Of a DNA stretch of 64,000 nucleotides, positions 1 to 8,948 are shown piece by piece. Made by a program: the position numbers and the translations under genes. Location: contig NZ_RXFT01000002.1 in NCBI RefSeq assembly GCF_003952165.1, positions 372,001-436,000 of the forward strand, read 5' to 3'. The first letter of the stretch is position 1, and each line of letters begins with the position of its first letter. The DNA comes from Variovorax guangxiensis. GTDB taxonomy: Bacteria > Pseudomonadota > Gammaproteobacteria > Burkholderiales > Burkholderiaceae_C. The notes under the pieces are model-generated. The model searched no databases, had not been told where the DNA came from, and saw only the letters and a program-made list of their open reading frames with translations.

Positions 1-34
1 CGGTTAATCCAGATAAGGATATTGGATATACAAG

Positions 35-60
35 AGGCGCCCCCTTTGGGGCGCCTTTTT
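35..60 (+). terminator. Rho-independent terminator of an upstream gene
   Basis: A perfect 8-bp GC-rich stem (36-43 with 48-55, extended by an A-T pair) with a CTTT loop is followed by a T run. It would end a plus-strand gene that lies before the window. Bases 1-34 show no complete gene. Confidence 0.9.
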
Positions 61-82
61 ATTTATAGCTCCTAGTTAAAAA

Positions 83-1237
83 ATGGGCCGAGCACGCCTC
101 GTTGTATATTTGCTGCTGATCGCGCTGATCTTTTTGCCTTGGCTCGCTTGGGAAAAGGATCGCAACATGGTGCGCCGTTGGCTTTACCCGGTCAGGGCGC
201 ATCTTGCAGCTTGGTCGACCGATTGCAATGCGCGGACTGCCCCATGGCTCAAAGAGTTGGCTCGCAGGTTGCCGACCCAGTTGGACTCTCCGGCCAATCA
301 GTTAGTTTTTGTGGATAGCACTGGTAAACAGGCTAGCTGCGTGAACGGTTGGAAAGGCTTGCCGCTGGTTAGCGGCCGAGTAACGGACGACACTCGATTC
401 CGCCTTGCCAGCCTCTCGAAGCTGGTGGCATTCATGGGTTTGACGCATGAAAAAGCAGAGCCGCGATCGGCGTGGCTGGACGTGCCGCTCGTTCAGGCGT
501 TATCGATATCACCTCCATTCAAGGACAAACGGATCTCTCAGATACGAATTCGTCAACTGCTCAACCACTCGGCAGGTTTTGATCGCTTGCAAGCCGAGGA
601 CCCCATGGTTGTCCGCAACAAGAAGCCGTGGTGTCCTGAGGATGTCAGTCAATTGGCGCAGATTCCTTTGCAGTTCGCGCCCGGAGAGCGCTATGCCTAC
701 GCCAACTTAGACTATTGCCTCGCTTCTGTCGCGTACCAGCGTCGATTTGGTCATAGCCTATGGGATGCGTTGGAGCAGGGTCTGCACATCTCTCGATATG
801 GGCTCGATTATCTCGATCGTGCCGATTCTCCGGTCGAATATAACTTCATGCATAACGAGTTCTACGGCCCGGACTTTGTCCGCTATTTCGATTGGACGGC
901 GTTGCGCGCTTCCATGGGCATGACTGGAAATGCGCAAGGGCTTGCACGCTTCGTTATCGACCATCGTCCATTGCTGGATCTTGCTCGTGAAATGCGCGAC
1001 AACTCCATCCGCTGTGATGAAACGAAGCCGGAGAATTGCCAAGACGGATTTTTGGAGCGACGACGCGTAGGCAGCACTCAGATATGGGTGCAGCGTGGCT
1101 ACCTTTACGGCATGTCGGCTTTGTTTCTGATGGACGCAACGGGTAACTTCCTCATCTGGCTTGGGGCAGGTGATATGAATCCCCCGCTGCTTGCATACGA
1201 ATATGTCGAGGCAGGCTTCCTGAAGGCACTGCACTAG
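83..1237 (+). CDS. Membrane-anchored serine hydrolase, beta-lactamase/class C PBP fold
   Basis: The 384-residue protein has one N-terminal membrane segment (about residues 6-24) and then a periplasmic domain of the beta-lactamase family (PF00144 type). The nucleophile motif S110-L-S-K113 and the second motif Y206-A-N208 are visible, as is the family's N-H-S-A-G-F stretch near residue 161. These enzymes hydrolyse beta-lactams, peptidoglycan stem peptides or small esters; the sequence does not say which. There is no strong ribosome-binding site before the ATG at 83, but that start gives a sensible membrane anchor. Codon use is lower in GC than in most of the window, like the pilin gene after it, which suggests recent acquisition or a locus exchanged between strains. 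Its place beside a pilin gene is not explained by any system I know. Confidence 0.75.
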   Translation: MGRARLVVYLLLIALIFLPWLAWEKDRNMVRRWLYPVRAHLAAWSTDCNARTAPWLKELARRLPTQLDSPANQLVFVDSTGKQASCVNGWKGLPLVSGRVTDDTRFRLASLSKLVAFMGLTHEKAEPRSAWLDVPLVQALSISPPFKDKRISQIRIRQLLNHSAGFDRLQAEDPMVVRNKKPWCPEDVSQLAQIPLQFAPGERYAYANLDYCLASVAYQRRFGHSLWDALEQGLHISRYGLDYLDRADSPVEYNFMHNEFYGPDFVRYFDWTALRASMGMTGNAQGLARFVIDHRPLLDLAREMRDNSIRCDETKPENCQDGFLERRRVGSTQIWVQRGYLYGMSALFLMDATGNFLIWLGAGDMNPPLLAYEYVEAGFLKALH

Positions 1238-1581
1238 GGGGCTCAAGTCCTCCTAAAGCCGAGTGTCTTGACCACTGGCTGGGGCACTGCACTAAGCCAG
1301 CATCGCGGGTTGCGGTTTGGTGGCGCAAACTAAAGGTCTGCCTACAGATACCACTAGGCGATATCGCTTCCAGGTCGCAGACCGATGATGAATCGCCTTC
1401 GAGAGGTCGGCGCGCCGATCCTGCAACACGGCGACTCGATCGAGATTTCAAACTAATCGAAGGACACCCTGGTCGGGGAAGTCATCATTCGAAGGTGTGT
1501 CGTTGGTCGATGACAAAAATGAAAACCAATCGGATGGCACGCAGCCTGCTGTGATCCACTTTTGATTGAGGAAGCTAGCGC
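1238..1581. other. Intergenic region upstream of the pilin gene
   Basis: I see no convincing gene here. It holds the sigma-54 promoter at 1535-1550, a 12-bp palindrome at 1407-1418 and the second copy (1283-1294) of a 12-base direct repeat whose first copy (1225-1236) covers the end of the preceding gene. Confidence 0.6.
1535..1550 (+). promoter_or_regulatory. Sigma-54 (RpoN) promoter of the pilin gene
   Basis: TGGCAC-gcagcc-TGCT has the invariant GG and GC exactly 10 bases apart, the hallmark of -24/-12 promoters. Transcription would start near 1561, about 20 bases before the ATG at 1582, leaving room for the ribosome-binding site GAGGAA. Major pilin genes are commonly RpoN/PilSR dependent. 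No upstream activator site was identified. Confidence 0.75.
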
Positions 1582-2079
1582 ATGAAGGACACGCAAAAGG
1601 CAAGCAGAGGATTTACATTGATTGAATTGATAGTTGTCATAGCGATCATCGGAATACTGGCGAATATCGCCTTGCTTCAATATCAGACGTACATATCGCG
1701 CTCGCAGGTGACGCGAGTCATTGCGGAAACTGCAGCCTTGCGGGCGTCTGTGGAGAATTGTGTCGTTGATGGTCGAACGACCGGGATAGGATCAGGATCG
1801 CTGCAGTGCGATCCGGGTGCAACCGGTTCTACACTCATGACGCTGCCCGCCTTCAACGGCGCTGCGCCGACGTTGAGCGGGTTGCCTGCAGGCACAGGTG
1901 TACCTGCAGTCTCATTTCCGTCAACTGGTTCTCAAGTGGCGCTGATACAAGCAACCTTTGGTAATTCGGCAAGCACGGTGCTTGCAGGTGAGACGGTCAC
2001 CTGGCAGCGCAATTCAATGGGTTTCTGGAGTTGTACCAGCAGCGTTGCTGCTCACTTCAAATCAGCACAGTGCTCATAG
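1582..2079 (+). CDS. pilA: Type IV major pilin-like prepilin
   Basis: A short positively charged leader ends in the prepilin peptidase site R-G10/F11-T-L-I-E, with Glu at +5 of the mature protein, followed by the hydrophobic N-terminal helix that packs in the fibre core. The 165-residue precursor has a Cys pair near residues 56 and 75 and a C-terminal pair (S-C-T...A-Q-C) that probably closes the D-loop. Length, start (GAGGAAG at -16 to -10) and the dedicated sigma-54 promoter fit a major pilin rather than a minor one. Base composition is lower in GC than the minor-pilin operons downstream. The Ser/Thr-rich globular part could be O-glycosylated by the PglL-like enzyme at 10243-11946; that link is inferred. 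Confidence 0.85.
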   Translation: MKDTQKASRGFTLIELIVVIAIIGILANIALLQYQTYISRSQVTRVIAETAALRASVENCVVDGRTTGIGSGSLQCDPGATGSTLMTLPAFNGAAPTLSGLPAGTGVPAVSFPSTGSQVALIQATFGNSASTVLAGETVTWQRNSMGFWSCTSSVAAHFKSAQCS

Positions 2080-2588
2080 GCACGTCGACTCGCGGCCAAT
2101 TGACCTTGCCAGTGGAATAAGTGTCCCAAGCCGGGAATATTTATCTACCGTGCACTAGTCCGGCAGATGCCGTTTGGCCCATCGGTTTCGCGACGCTGTA
2201 TCAGGCGAGCGCTGTGCGTGATAGTGATTGGCGCATTGCTTACCCACGCGTCCATTGAAGATCAATACTTGCTCACTTGGTAGGGCGGCGCTGGACCAAA
2301 ATCCGAATCGTCATTATTCACACGATGACCAAATCGCCAACTCAACGCTGAACAGGAGGCGCCATGCCGAGCACGACCAACACTCGCCCGCCCTGACGAC
2401 TTGATCCCGTGGCAGATCTCGTGAAGACGCTCGCAGCGAACTCACAGTCAAGCAAGTTAGGCGAGCGTCTATTCGTGGCGCCTGCGGCGCCTACCCCTAA
2501 GGAGCACCACCCTCTGAAGTAAGCGGTCATTCTTGGACTGTCTTCACGCTACGTCGGGGTGGTGAACGCTCCAGCGTAAGGGCTGTCC
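2080..2588. other. Intergenic region between pilA and the convergent pilY1
   Basis: These 509 bases hold no convincing gene. Short reading frames lack coding character. A small inverted repeat (GGCGCC-TGC-GGCGCC, 2477-2491) has no T run. A 10-codon frame at 2363-2395 follows an AGGAGG sequence but has no other support. No terminator for pilA was found. Confidence 0.6.
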
Positions 2589-5500
2589 TCAATCAATCGT
2601 CGGCACTTCTCGCCAATTCAACAACCGCGGCTTGGTTCCCTTGCCGAAGTCGATCGGCGGCTTGTCCATCCCGCCAGTCACGTTGCCGACGATGTTCTCC
2701 ATCCTGCCGTTGTTGTTGATGATCACACTGTCCGTGATCGCACTGGTGTAGCCGACATAGGCGGCTCCTGTCGTCAGTGCTGTCGTGCCGGACCCATAGT
2801 TCACCCCATAGACCCGGCTCTGGCCCGAAGGGCTGCAGGCGTCGCCGGTCGTCATCAGGCTGGAGAACACCACGACGCCATTGAACGATGTGGCGCCGAG
2901 CGTCACGCGCCAGGTGGTTCCCGACGTTGCGTCGCTGCCCAGGTCGAGGTACCAGCCCAGCTTCGTCCCCAGGGTGAAAGCCGTTTTGCCCGTGAGGTTG
3001 TCCTCGATCAGGGCTGCCAGGTCGTCGCGCGTGATCGCAGCGGTTCTACCTTTGTCGAAGCTCGTGGCATCGCCGTCGATGATGGCGTAGAACGACTGGC
3101 CTGCCTTCGAATTGATGTCCACGGTGTCGAGCAGCTGGCCAGTGCCGAAGAGCACGTAGCGTTTCTTGCTCTTTGGGTCGATCTCCACCAGGGGCTGGGT
3201 CGTGATCGGCTGTGCGCCGCTGGCATCGGCCAGGGTGGCCAGCTTCAACGGGGCAGGGTAGGAGCCGGCGCTGCCCTTGGCCGCGGTCACGTCGAAACGC
3301 CAGAGTTGCCCGTTCAGGTCGCCCGCATAGAGCGCATCGGCGGTACCGTCCGTGAAGTCGGTGATGTAGGCGGTCAGCTGTGCCAGGCCTGCCGCCGAGG
3401 TGCCGGTCTGTACTTTCTCCAGCAGTGCACCGGTCTTCGGATTCACGAAGTACACGTAGCCGAATCCGTCGCTATTGTTGTAGCCCGAAGTGAAGACCAC
3501 GACCCATCCGTACTTCTTGGTCTTCAACACCACCGGCGTGCCGAAGCTGTAGCCCAGCGTGTTGCCCACGCCGGTAGTTGCGCTGGAGAACTCCCACAGT
3601 ACCTTGGTCTTGATGGTGTCCTCGCTGGTCATGCTCGCGGGATCGGTGATGTCGATGGCGTAGAAGCCTTTGCCACCCTTGCCGAGCCCGCCGATCAGAA
3701 CGGTGCGCCAGTCCGAGTTGTTGCCGGTAGCGGTGGTCGTGAAGACACCGCCCGCGCTGTTGAAGTCGATGTCGAAAGCCTTGGGCGACGCGTCGACGTA
3801 GTAGTGATGCTGGTAGTCCGGGTTGCCGAGCTGCCGCAGGCCATCGAGCGTGGGCGTGGCTGGGCTGCTGGGGCCGGAGAACAGCATGCTTGGCACGTAG
3901 GCGAACAGTTCCTTGCCCGCCCCTGTTCCGGACAGGGCGCCGTTGAACGCGTGCAGCATGCCGTCGTTGGCACCCGCGTAAACGATGGTTGGACGCGAGG
4001 CGTAGTCCGTCTTGAACTTTGCATAGCCCGGGTTGACCGTGTTAGAGAACTGGCTCGACGGTGGGCCTACAGGTGTGACCTTCGCGTTCACGATGTCGCC
4101 AAGCAGCAGCGCGCGACGGCGGTAGGGCTTGGTGTCGTCGGTGGTCGTCTTTTCCTTGCTGCGGTCGCCGCGCAGGTAGTTGAGGAAGTCGCCACTGTCG
4201 TCGCCTGTTGTCCAGGGCGTGTCGAGGGCAGTGGATTGGGCTGATGTCAGGTTGGCCTTGCGGAAGGGCACCCCGGCGGTACCGTTCCATGTGAGCACCC
4301 GGCGCGCGGTGTCCCAGCCGGTTCCGGCCAGTTGGCTTTCCAGTGTGCTCGAGGTGTTCCACATCTCCGTGAGCGTCGGTACGCCCTTGGGGAAGGTGAG
4401 CTGGCTGCCGGACAGCACGCCGGTCCAACCGTTAGAGTCGTACTGCGATGCGTAAGAGGCCGCGCCTGAGGCCGATACCTGCGGGCTCGACAGCGAGAAT
4501 GACGTGGTGAACGACTTGATCGCGTTGGCGATGCTCGCGAACGCCTTCGTCAAGCCGTCCACCATCGAGTCGGGCCGGCCCGCCGTGAAGTAGTTGTCCG
4601 GCCTCGGCTGGGTGGTGCCACCGTTGCGGTTGTCGGTAAGCATGTCGCCGCTCGTGGACCACCATGTTTGTGGAATGGCGTCATTGAAGGTGTACGGGTC
4701 GAACGTGCTTTGCATGTTGGTCGGTATCTTGAGACCACCGAACTTCGCGGCCAGGTAGAACTGGTTGTTCGCCTGAAACGCCTGTTCGAGCACGTCGACC
4801 CAGTAGGTCTGGACAGTCTGCTTGCCGATAGTGCTCGGCGTCTTCGGGTCGTCAGGCCGGATGTCCTTGGTGTTCGCGTCGTAGGCGAGGCCAGCCATGA
4901 GTGCCGAGTTGTTGCTGCAGCAACCGTTGGAAATGTTCGTACGCGTACCCAGATCGTTTCCCATTCCCTGCAATTGGCCGACCTTGTTGGTGGCCGTCAC
5001 GGCATTGACCGTGGTGTCCGACTTAACCAGGGCGGGTATCGTCGGTTCGTTGGCGGTGTTGGTGTTGCCTGGGACGTTCTTGTCGGCGTGGGTGTAGATA
5101 TCACCGATGCCGAGGACGAAGTTGCGCTGGCACGAATACTGGATTGGGTCGTCCCAGTCGGTGATGACTGGAAAGCCGTCGAGTCGCTTGGCCGTGGTGG
5201 CCGTGTCGGTGGTGTTCAGGTTGCTCCACTCCGGCACGTTGCCCAATTTGCGGTAGTAACGCAGTGCCGCGTAGTAGAGCTCGCTCACCGGGTCGTTTGA
5301 CTTGTAGGTGCCGGGAATGACCTGGCCGAACTTGTTGAGGTAGTTGATCACACCGCTATCGGCAATGGTCACGCCGTTTGCGTTCGTTGCTTTGGCATCT
5401 TTCGAGTCGGGGTTCTGAATGAACACGCCCGTGTTTTCGTCCCATTCCTTGTTTGCGTTCGCGGTATCAGGAAGACCGGGCTCCGGCTTCATCGGGCCCA

Positions 5501-6749
5501 CGAACTTCTGACGCGCGCGCATCACACCGCCGTCACGGCCGTTGCCGTCTTCATTGAGATAACCGAAGGCGCTGAAGCGCATGCGCCGTGCGTACTGCTG
5601 GATCAAGCCCTCGGGCTTCCAGTTGTTCCCGTATTGCACGCAGTTGCTTTCGACGCCGCCGGGTGCGTTGGGGTTGCAAACCCTGTTGCGCATCGTGTAG
5701 TCGTTGGTGACCGCCCCGCCGATGTCGCTGGTGAAGGTACTGAAGTCCTTGTCTTTGGGCTTCTTCCAGAGGAACTGCATCACGGCGCCGCCGCCGTTCT
5801 CGTAGTACTCGATCTTCACGTCGAAGCTTTGCCCTGCCGTCAGGGAAACCGTGGCGTCGTAATTCGTCGGGCCCTGGTCGATCCATTTGTCGACGACCAA
5901 CTGCCCGGCGATCCACAGGCGCACGCCATCGTCCGCCCGCACCCGGAACGTGTAGTTGCCCCCGGAGGGCGCAGTGAAAGTGCCTGTGAAGCGCGCCGCG
6001 AAGTTGTCCGCGCCGATGCCCGTCACCGGAGAGCCGCTACCCCAATCGTGATCCACGTTGTCCTGGGCCACAGTGACGGTGGGCGTGCCGGTGAGCGTCT
6101 TGTTGGCGTTGTTGTAGTACTCGCCCTTCAGCGATGCGCCGGATGCGGTGATGCGCATCGCGTACTTGCGACCGTTGACCGAGATGCCGAGGCTCGTCGA
6201 GGTGCTGAATGGCGTGGCACCTGGGATCTCCGCAGGAGGAAGATTGCGGTCGTCGAACAGGCCTTGCCCCGCGTGATAGCCTTTTTCAAGGATGGTGTCG
6301 GTCGGAATGTCCACTACACGCCTGCCCCCCGTCATGGCCCAGCGGAACGGGTCGATGGTTGCCGTAGCCGCCCAGTTCAGGAAGTTGCCGCTCCACTTCG
6401 TGCCGTCGCACTTGTGGCTGGTGGCTACGGCAGTCGGGTTGAAGAAGCTCTTGTCGCCCGTGTTGGTTTCGTTGGGCGTGGTATCCACAACATACGAATA
6501 GCACTTGTTGGGATCGAAGTAACCCAGGAAGGTGCTGGTGCTGGAATAGGCGGCGGTGTGCGCCGTGCGCGAGGCCGTCGGCCATTCCACGGACAGCGTC
6601 AGCGCCAGGTTGCCGGGCACGTTCGAGGTGGCGAAGACCGGCTGGTCGGCGAGGCTGGCTGCATCGGCCGGCGTGTGAATGCCCAGGAATGCGCCGGCCA
6701 GCGTGACCGCGCCGGCCACGCGCTTGGCGAATATCGAAATGTTGTTCAT
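2589..6749 (-). CDS. pilY1: Type IV pilus tip adhesin PilY1 with PA14 domain
   Basis: Secreted pilus-tip protein of 1386 residues. The chosen ATG at 6749 gives a signal peptide (about residues 1-30, ending A-D-A-A-S); the frame stays open upstream but there it overlaps pilX and has no coding character. A PA14 domain lies at about residues 205-332 (G-E-Y-Y start, R-A-D-D-G-V-R-L-W-I core, Y-Y-E-N-G-G), a fold that often binds glycans. The C-terminal half is the PilY1/PilC beta-propeller, with A-N-D-G-M-L-H-A-F near residue 922 and a loop with spaced Asp residues that may bind calcium. PilY1 with the minor pilins primes pilus assembly and modulates retraction and adhesion. It is the last gene of the operon, 17 bases after pilX. 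Confidence 0.9.
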   Translation of the reverse strand: MNNISIFAKRVAGAVTLAGAFLGIHTPADAASLADQPVFATSNVPGNLALTLSVEWPTASRTAHTAAYSSTSTFLGYFDPNKCYSYVVDTTPNETNTGDKSFFNPTAVATSHKCDGTKWSGNFLNWAATATIDPFRWAMTGGRRVVDIPTDTILEKGYHAGQGLFDDRNLPPAEIPGATPFSTSTSLGISVNGRKYAMRITASGASLKGEYYNNANKTLTGTPTVTVAQDNVDHDWGSGSPVTGIGADNFAARFTGTFTAPSGGNYTFRVRADDGVRLWIAGQLVVDKWIDQGPTNYDATVSLTAGQSFDVKIEYYENGGGAVMQFLWKKPKDKDFSTFTSDIGGAVTNDYTMRNRVCNPNAPGGVESNCVQYGNNWKPEGLIQQYARRMRFSAFGYLNEDGNGRDGGVMRARQKFVGPMKPEPGLPDTANANKEWDENTGVFIQNPDSKDAKATNANGVTIADSGVINYLNKFGQVIPGTYKSNDPVSELYYAALRYYRKLGNVPEWSNLNTTDTATTAKRLDGFPVITDWDDPIQYSCQRNFVLGIGDIYTHADKNVPGNTNTANEPTIPALVKSDTTVNAVTATNKVGQLQGMGNDLGTRTNISNGCCSNNSALMAGLAYDANTKDIRPDDPKTPSTIGKQTVQTYWVDVLEQAFQANNQFYLAAKFGGLKIPTNMQSTFDPYTFNDAIPQTWWSTSGDMLTDNRNGGTTQPRPDNYFTAGRPDSMVDGLTKAFASIANAIKSFTTSFSLSSPQVSASGAASYASQYDSNGWTGVLSGSQLTFPKGVPTLTEMWNTSSTLESQLAGTGWDTARRVLTWNGTAGVPFRKANLTSAQSTALDTPWTTGDDSGDFLNYLRGDRSKEKTTTDDTKPYRRRALLLGDIVNAKVTPVGPPSSQFSNTVNPGYAKFKTDYASRPTIVYAGANDGMLHAFNGALSGTGAGKELFAYVPSMLFSGPSSPATPTLDGLRQLGNPDYQHHYYVDASPKAFDIDFNSAGGVFTTTATGNNSDWRTVLIGGLGKGGKGFYAIDITDPASMTSEDTIKTKVLWEFSSATTGVGNTLGYSFGTPVVLKTKKYGWVVVFTSGYNNSDGFGYVYFVNPKTGALLEKVQTGTSAAGLAQLTAYITDFTDGTADALYAGDLNGQLWRFDVTAAKGSAGSYPAPLKLATLADASGAQPITTQPLVEIDPKSKKRYVLFGTGQLLDTVDINSKAGQSFYAIIDGDATSFDKGRTAAITRDDLAALIEDNLTGKTAFTLGTKLGWYLDLGSDATSGTTWRVTLGATSFNGVVVFSSLMTTGDACSPSGQSRVYGVNYGSGTTALTTGAAYVGYTSAITDSVIINNNGRMENIVGNVTGGMDKPPIDFGKGTKPRLLNWREVPTID

Positions 6750-6766
6750 GGTTCTTTCGCGATGCG

Positions 6767-7363
6767 TTATTCGGGCTTCGTGAAGGAGGACTGCAGAAAG
6801 ACCTGTGTGTCGCGGGGGCCGTCGACGCGCACGGTCAATCGATAGACCAGTGTCTTGGCGGGAGGCGGCCGCCCCGCTTCCTGTACGCTGCCGCCGCGTA
6901 CATCGGTGGCCGCAGGGGCGTAGACACATGTGCTCTTGCTCGACGCACCGCTGGCATTGCAGAGCCGGTCGATAAGGTAGCGGATCTTCACAAAATCGCC
7001 GGTCTGCTCGATGGTGTTGGCAGCCTTTGCCTTATAGAGCTCGTCCTTCAGCAACGCTAGCGGAATGCCTCGATCATTGGTGTCGAGCCTCATCGCGCTG
7101 TAGTTGTATTGCGTAGCGTCGTCGTAATCCGCTCCGATGGTGGACAGCGCTCCAGTGCTGAACAACTCAAGTGCCTTGACTGCTGCCTGCTCGCCCCGAT
7201 TGACGAGATCGCGCTTGAAAGCCAGGTTGCCGGCACTCGAAAGGGTCGTGTTCATCGAGCGCACGACGGCGACCCCGCCTGCTAGCAGGACGACGAGAAC
7301 GATCAGGCAGATCAGCAGCACGACGCCGCGCTCGCGGCTCTGCCTGCGCAGGGAAGTAGTCAT
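6767..7363 (-). CDS. pilX: Minor pilin PilX
   Basis: The 198-residue protein has an N-terminal R-E-R-G processing site followed by a long hydrophobic helix (V-V-L-L-I-C-L-I-V-L-V-V) that lacks Glu at +5, as is usual for the tip-most PilX/GspK-like subunit. The ATG at 7363 overlaps the pilW stop by four bases (ATGA), so translation is probably coupled. The frame is open further upstream, but that extension runs inside pilW and is not coding. Together with PilV, PilW, FimT and PilE it should form the initiation complex capped by PilY1. Confidence 0.88.
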   Translation of the reverse strand: MTTSLRRQSRERGVVLLICLIVLVVLLAGGVAVVRSMNTTLSSAGNLAFKRDLVNRGEQAAVKALELFSTGALSTIGADYDDATQYNYSAMRLDTNDRGIPLALLKDELYKAKAANTIEQTGDFVKIRYLIDRLCNASGASSKSTCVYAPAATDVRGGSVQEAGRPPPAKTLVYRLTVRVDGPRDTQVFLQSSFTKPE

Positions 7364-8541
7364 GATTTGAGCAGCAACAGCGCGTTGCGCAGGGGGATGG
7401 TGAATTCGACGACGCGATAGCGATACCGGCGGTCGTCGCCGGTCAGCGTGACGGGATCGCGCTTCAGGTCCGTGTCGCTGAACATGGCAGGAATCGTCAT
7501 GGAGACGTCCTCGCGTTCGAGCGTGGCGCTGCGCAGGATCAGGCCCACGCGCACTGCAACCACCTGCTTGATGAGGTTTGCGCTCTTCATCATGGTTAGG
7601 ACGTCGTATCCGGTGGCGTCGGGCGCCACCCATGAATTGATGATGCCGTCCCCATTGGTATCCAGCCCGTACAATGCATGCATCTCCATGACGCCGTCGG
7701 CCAAGGTCTGGATCGAGTCGGTACCGTCATTGCGCAGCAGGTCGTAGCTGACCAGCGTGTTGTTCGGGCCGATGCCGAAGAGTTGGAACTGGACATTGTT
7801 GGCGGTGTAGTTGCCCAGCGGCGTGAGATAGGCTGTGCCGCTGGCCGCCAGCGATGCCAGTGTCGTGCCGACGCCCGCGGTGTAGTACATGCCGTTGAGC
7901 GTGAGGAGCTCGTTGTTGGAACTATCCACGAAGGAAGTGTCGACCTGTTCGAGCAGGCAGTCCGAGGTGCCGCTCGGGTCGACTCGGCTGACCAGCGCGA
8001 TGTCGTTCTTCTTGATCTGAACCGTGTTGTCCAGGCGAACGATGTTCGCGCTCGCGCCCGCGGCGATGATCGGGCGCGGCACGTCGCCTGCTGCGGCATT
8101 GCCCCCCATCATCATCAGCACGTCGGATTTGCCGTCCGAAGATTGCCCCTTGCCAATCAGCAGCGGTGCGACGCGCAGATCGGCAACATTGCTCGCGCTA
8201 CCGAGGAATTTCTCGAAGGGGGCAGGAAAGACGGTGGTCCTCGGCAGGATCACGGAATTGTTGCGCTTGGCCTGCAGCTTGCACCCGAATACGCCCAGAT
8301 CCCCCGACTGGGTAAAGCCCGAGCCTGCACTGCGTCCCGCTCGGTCCAACAGATAGGCTGCGTACGACCCCGATTGGTTGATGTCGTTGACGGACGTCGT
8401 GGTGCGCTTGGTCGACTCGCCGAAGATCACGGCGCTCGTGATCGCAAGTGTCACCACCAGGGCGATGACCATGGCGACGAGGAGTTCGATAAGGGTTAGG
8501 CCGCACTCTCGCACGGCAGAACCGACGAGACGGACGCTCAT
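7360..8541 (-). CDS. pilW: Minor pilin PilW
   Basis: The 393-residue prepilin starts M-S-V-R-L and has the cleavage motif E-C-G/L-T-L-I-E-L-L with Glu at +5, then the hydrophobic helix and a large globular domain. This length is on the long side for PilW, which is usually about 270-400 residues. The start at 8541 overlaps the pilV stop in an ATGA. It belongs to the minor-pilin set that primes type IV pilus assembly at the inner membrane and stays at the pilus tip. Confidence 0.9.
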   Translation of the reverse strand: MSVRLVGSAVRECGLTLIELLVAMVIALVVTLAITSAVIFGESTKRTTTSVNDINQSGSYAAYLLDRAGRSAGSGFTQSGDLGVFGCKLQAKRNNSVILPRTTVFPAPFEKFLGSASNVADLRVAPLLIGKGQSSDGKSDVLMMMGGNAAAGDVPRPIIAAGASANIVRLDNTVQIKKNDIALVSRVDPSGTSDCLLEQVDTSFVDSSNNELLTLNGMYYTAGVGTTLASLAASGTAYLTPLGNYTANNVQFQLFGIGPNNTLVSYDLLRNDGTDSIQTLADGVMEMHALYGLDTNGDGIINSWVAPDATGYDVLTMMKSANLIKQVVAVRVGLILRSATLEREDVSMTIPAMFSDTDLKRDPVTLTGDDRRYRYRVVEFTIPLRNALLLLKS

Positions 8542-8948
8542 AGCGGCAACTCCACGTGGGTTTTGAGCGTGCTGCTCGTACTGCTCGATGGCGCCTGCCA
8601 AGTGATAGTCACATCGGCGGCATTGCCGGTACCCACAGGGCTGACGGTGCCGTTTCCGCCGGGCAAGCCGCCGGACTGCGGGTCACCTACGCGCTTGTTC
8701 CAGGCTTTCAATGCATCTGCAGACAAGGTGGTCGACCGATTGAGCCACATCGTCGCGACCAACTCGTTAGCCAGGATCGCTGCGCGATTGCGGTCTTCGG
8801 CGTCTACCGAGAAGCTGACGGCTCGTGCCTGCAGACCGATCAGGCCCAGCAGGCCCAAGGAAAAAAGCAGCACCGCTACAAGCACTTCGAGCAATGCCAC
8901 ACCGGCCTCGCCGCGGTGGAGGTAATTTTTTTCGCGAAGTTTTTTCAT
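8538..8948 (-). CDS. pilV: Minor pilin PilV
   Basis: A short prepilin of 136 residues with the processing site E-A-G/V-A-L-L-E-V and the run L-F-S-L-G-L-L-G-L-I-G-L-Q-A typical of PilV/GspI proteins. The ATG at 8948 overlaps the fimT stop (ATGA) and its own stop overlaps pilW. There is no clear ribosome-binding site, which fits translational coupling. It is shorter than the paralogue at 19092-19688 (198 residues), the difference being in the globular part. Confidence 0.88.
   Translation of the reverse strand: MKKLREKNYLHRGEAGVALLEVLVAVLLFSLGLLGLIGLQARAVSFSVDAEDRNRAAILANELVATMWLNRSTTLSADALKAWNKRVGDPQSGGLPGGNGTVSPVGTGNAADVTITWQAPSSSTSSTLKTHVELPL

Noticed and set aside
2363..2395. Ten-codon frame after a perfect AGGAGG sequence
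   Set aside because: The spacing is fine but the peptide is tiny, no gene follows on that strand for it to regulate, and nothing else supports it.
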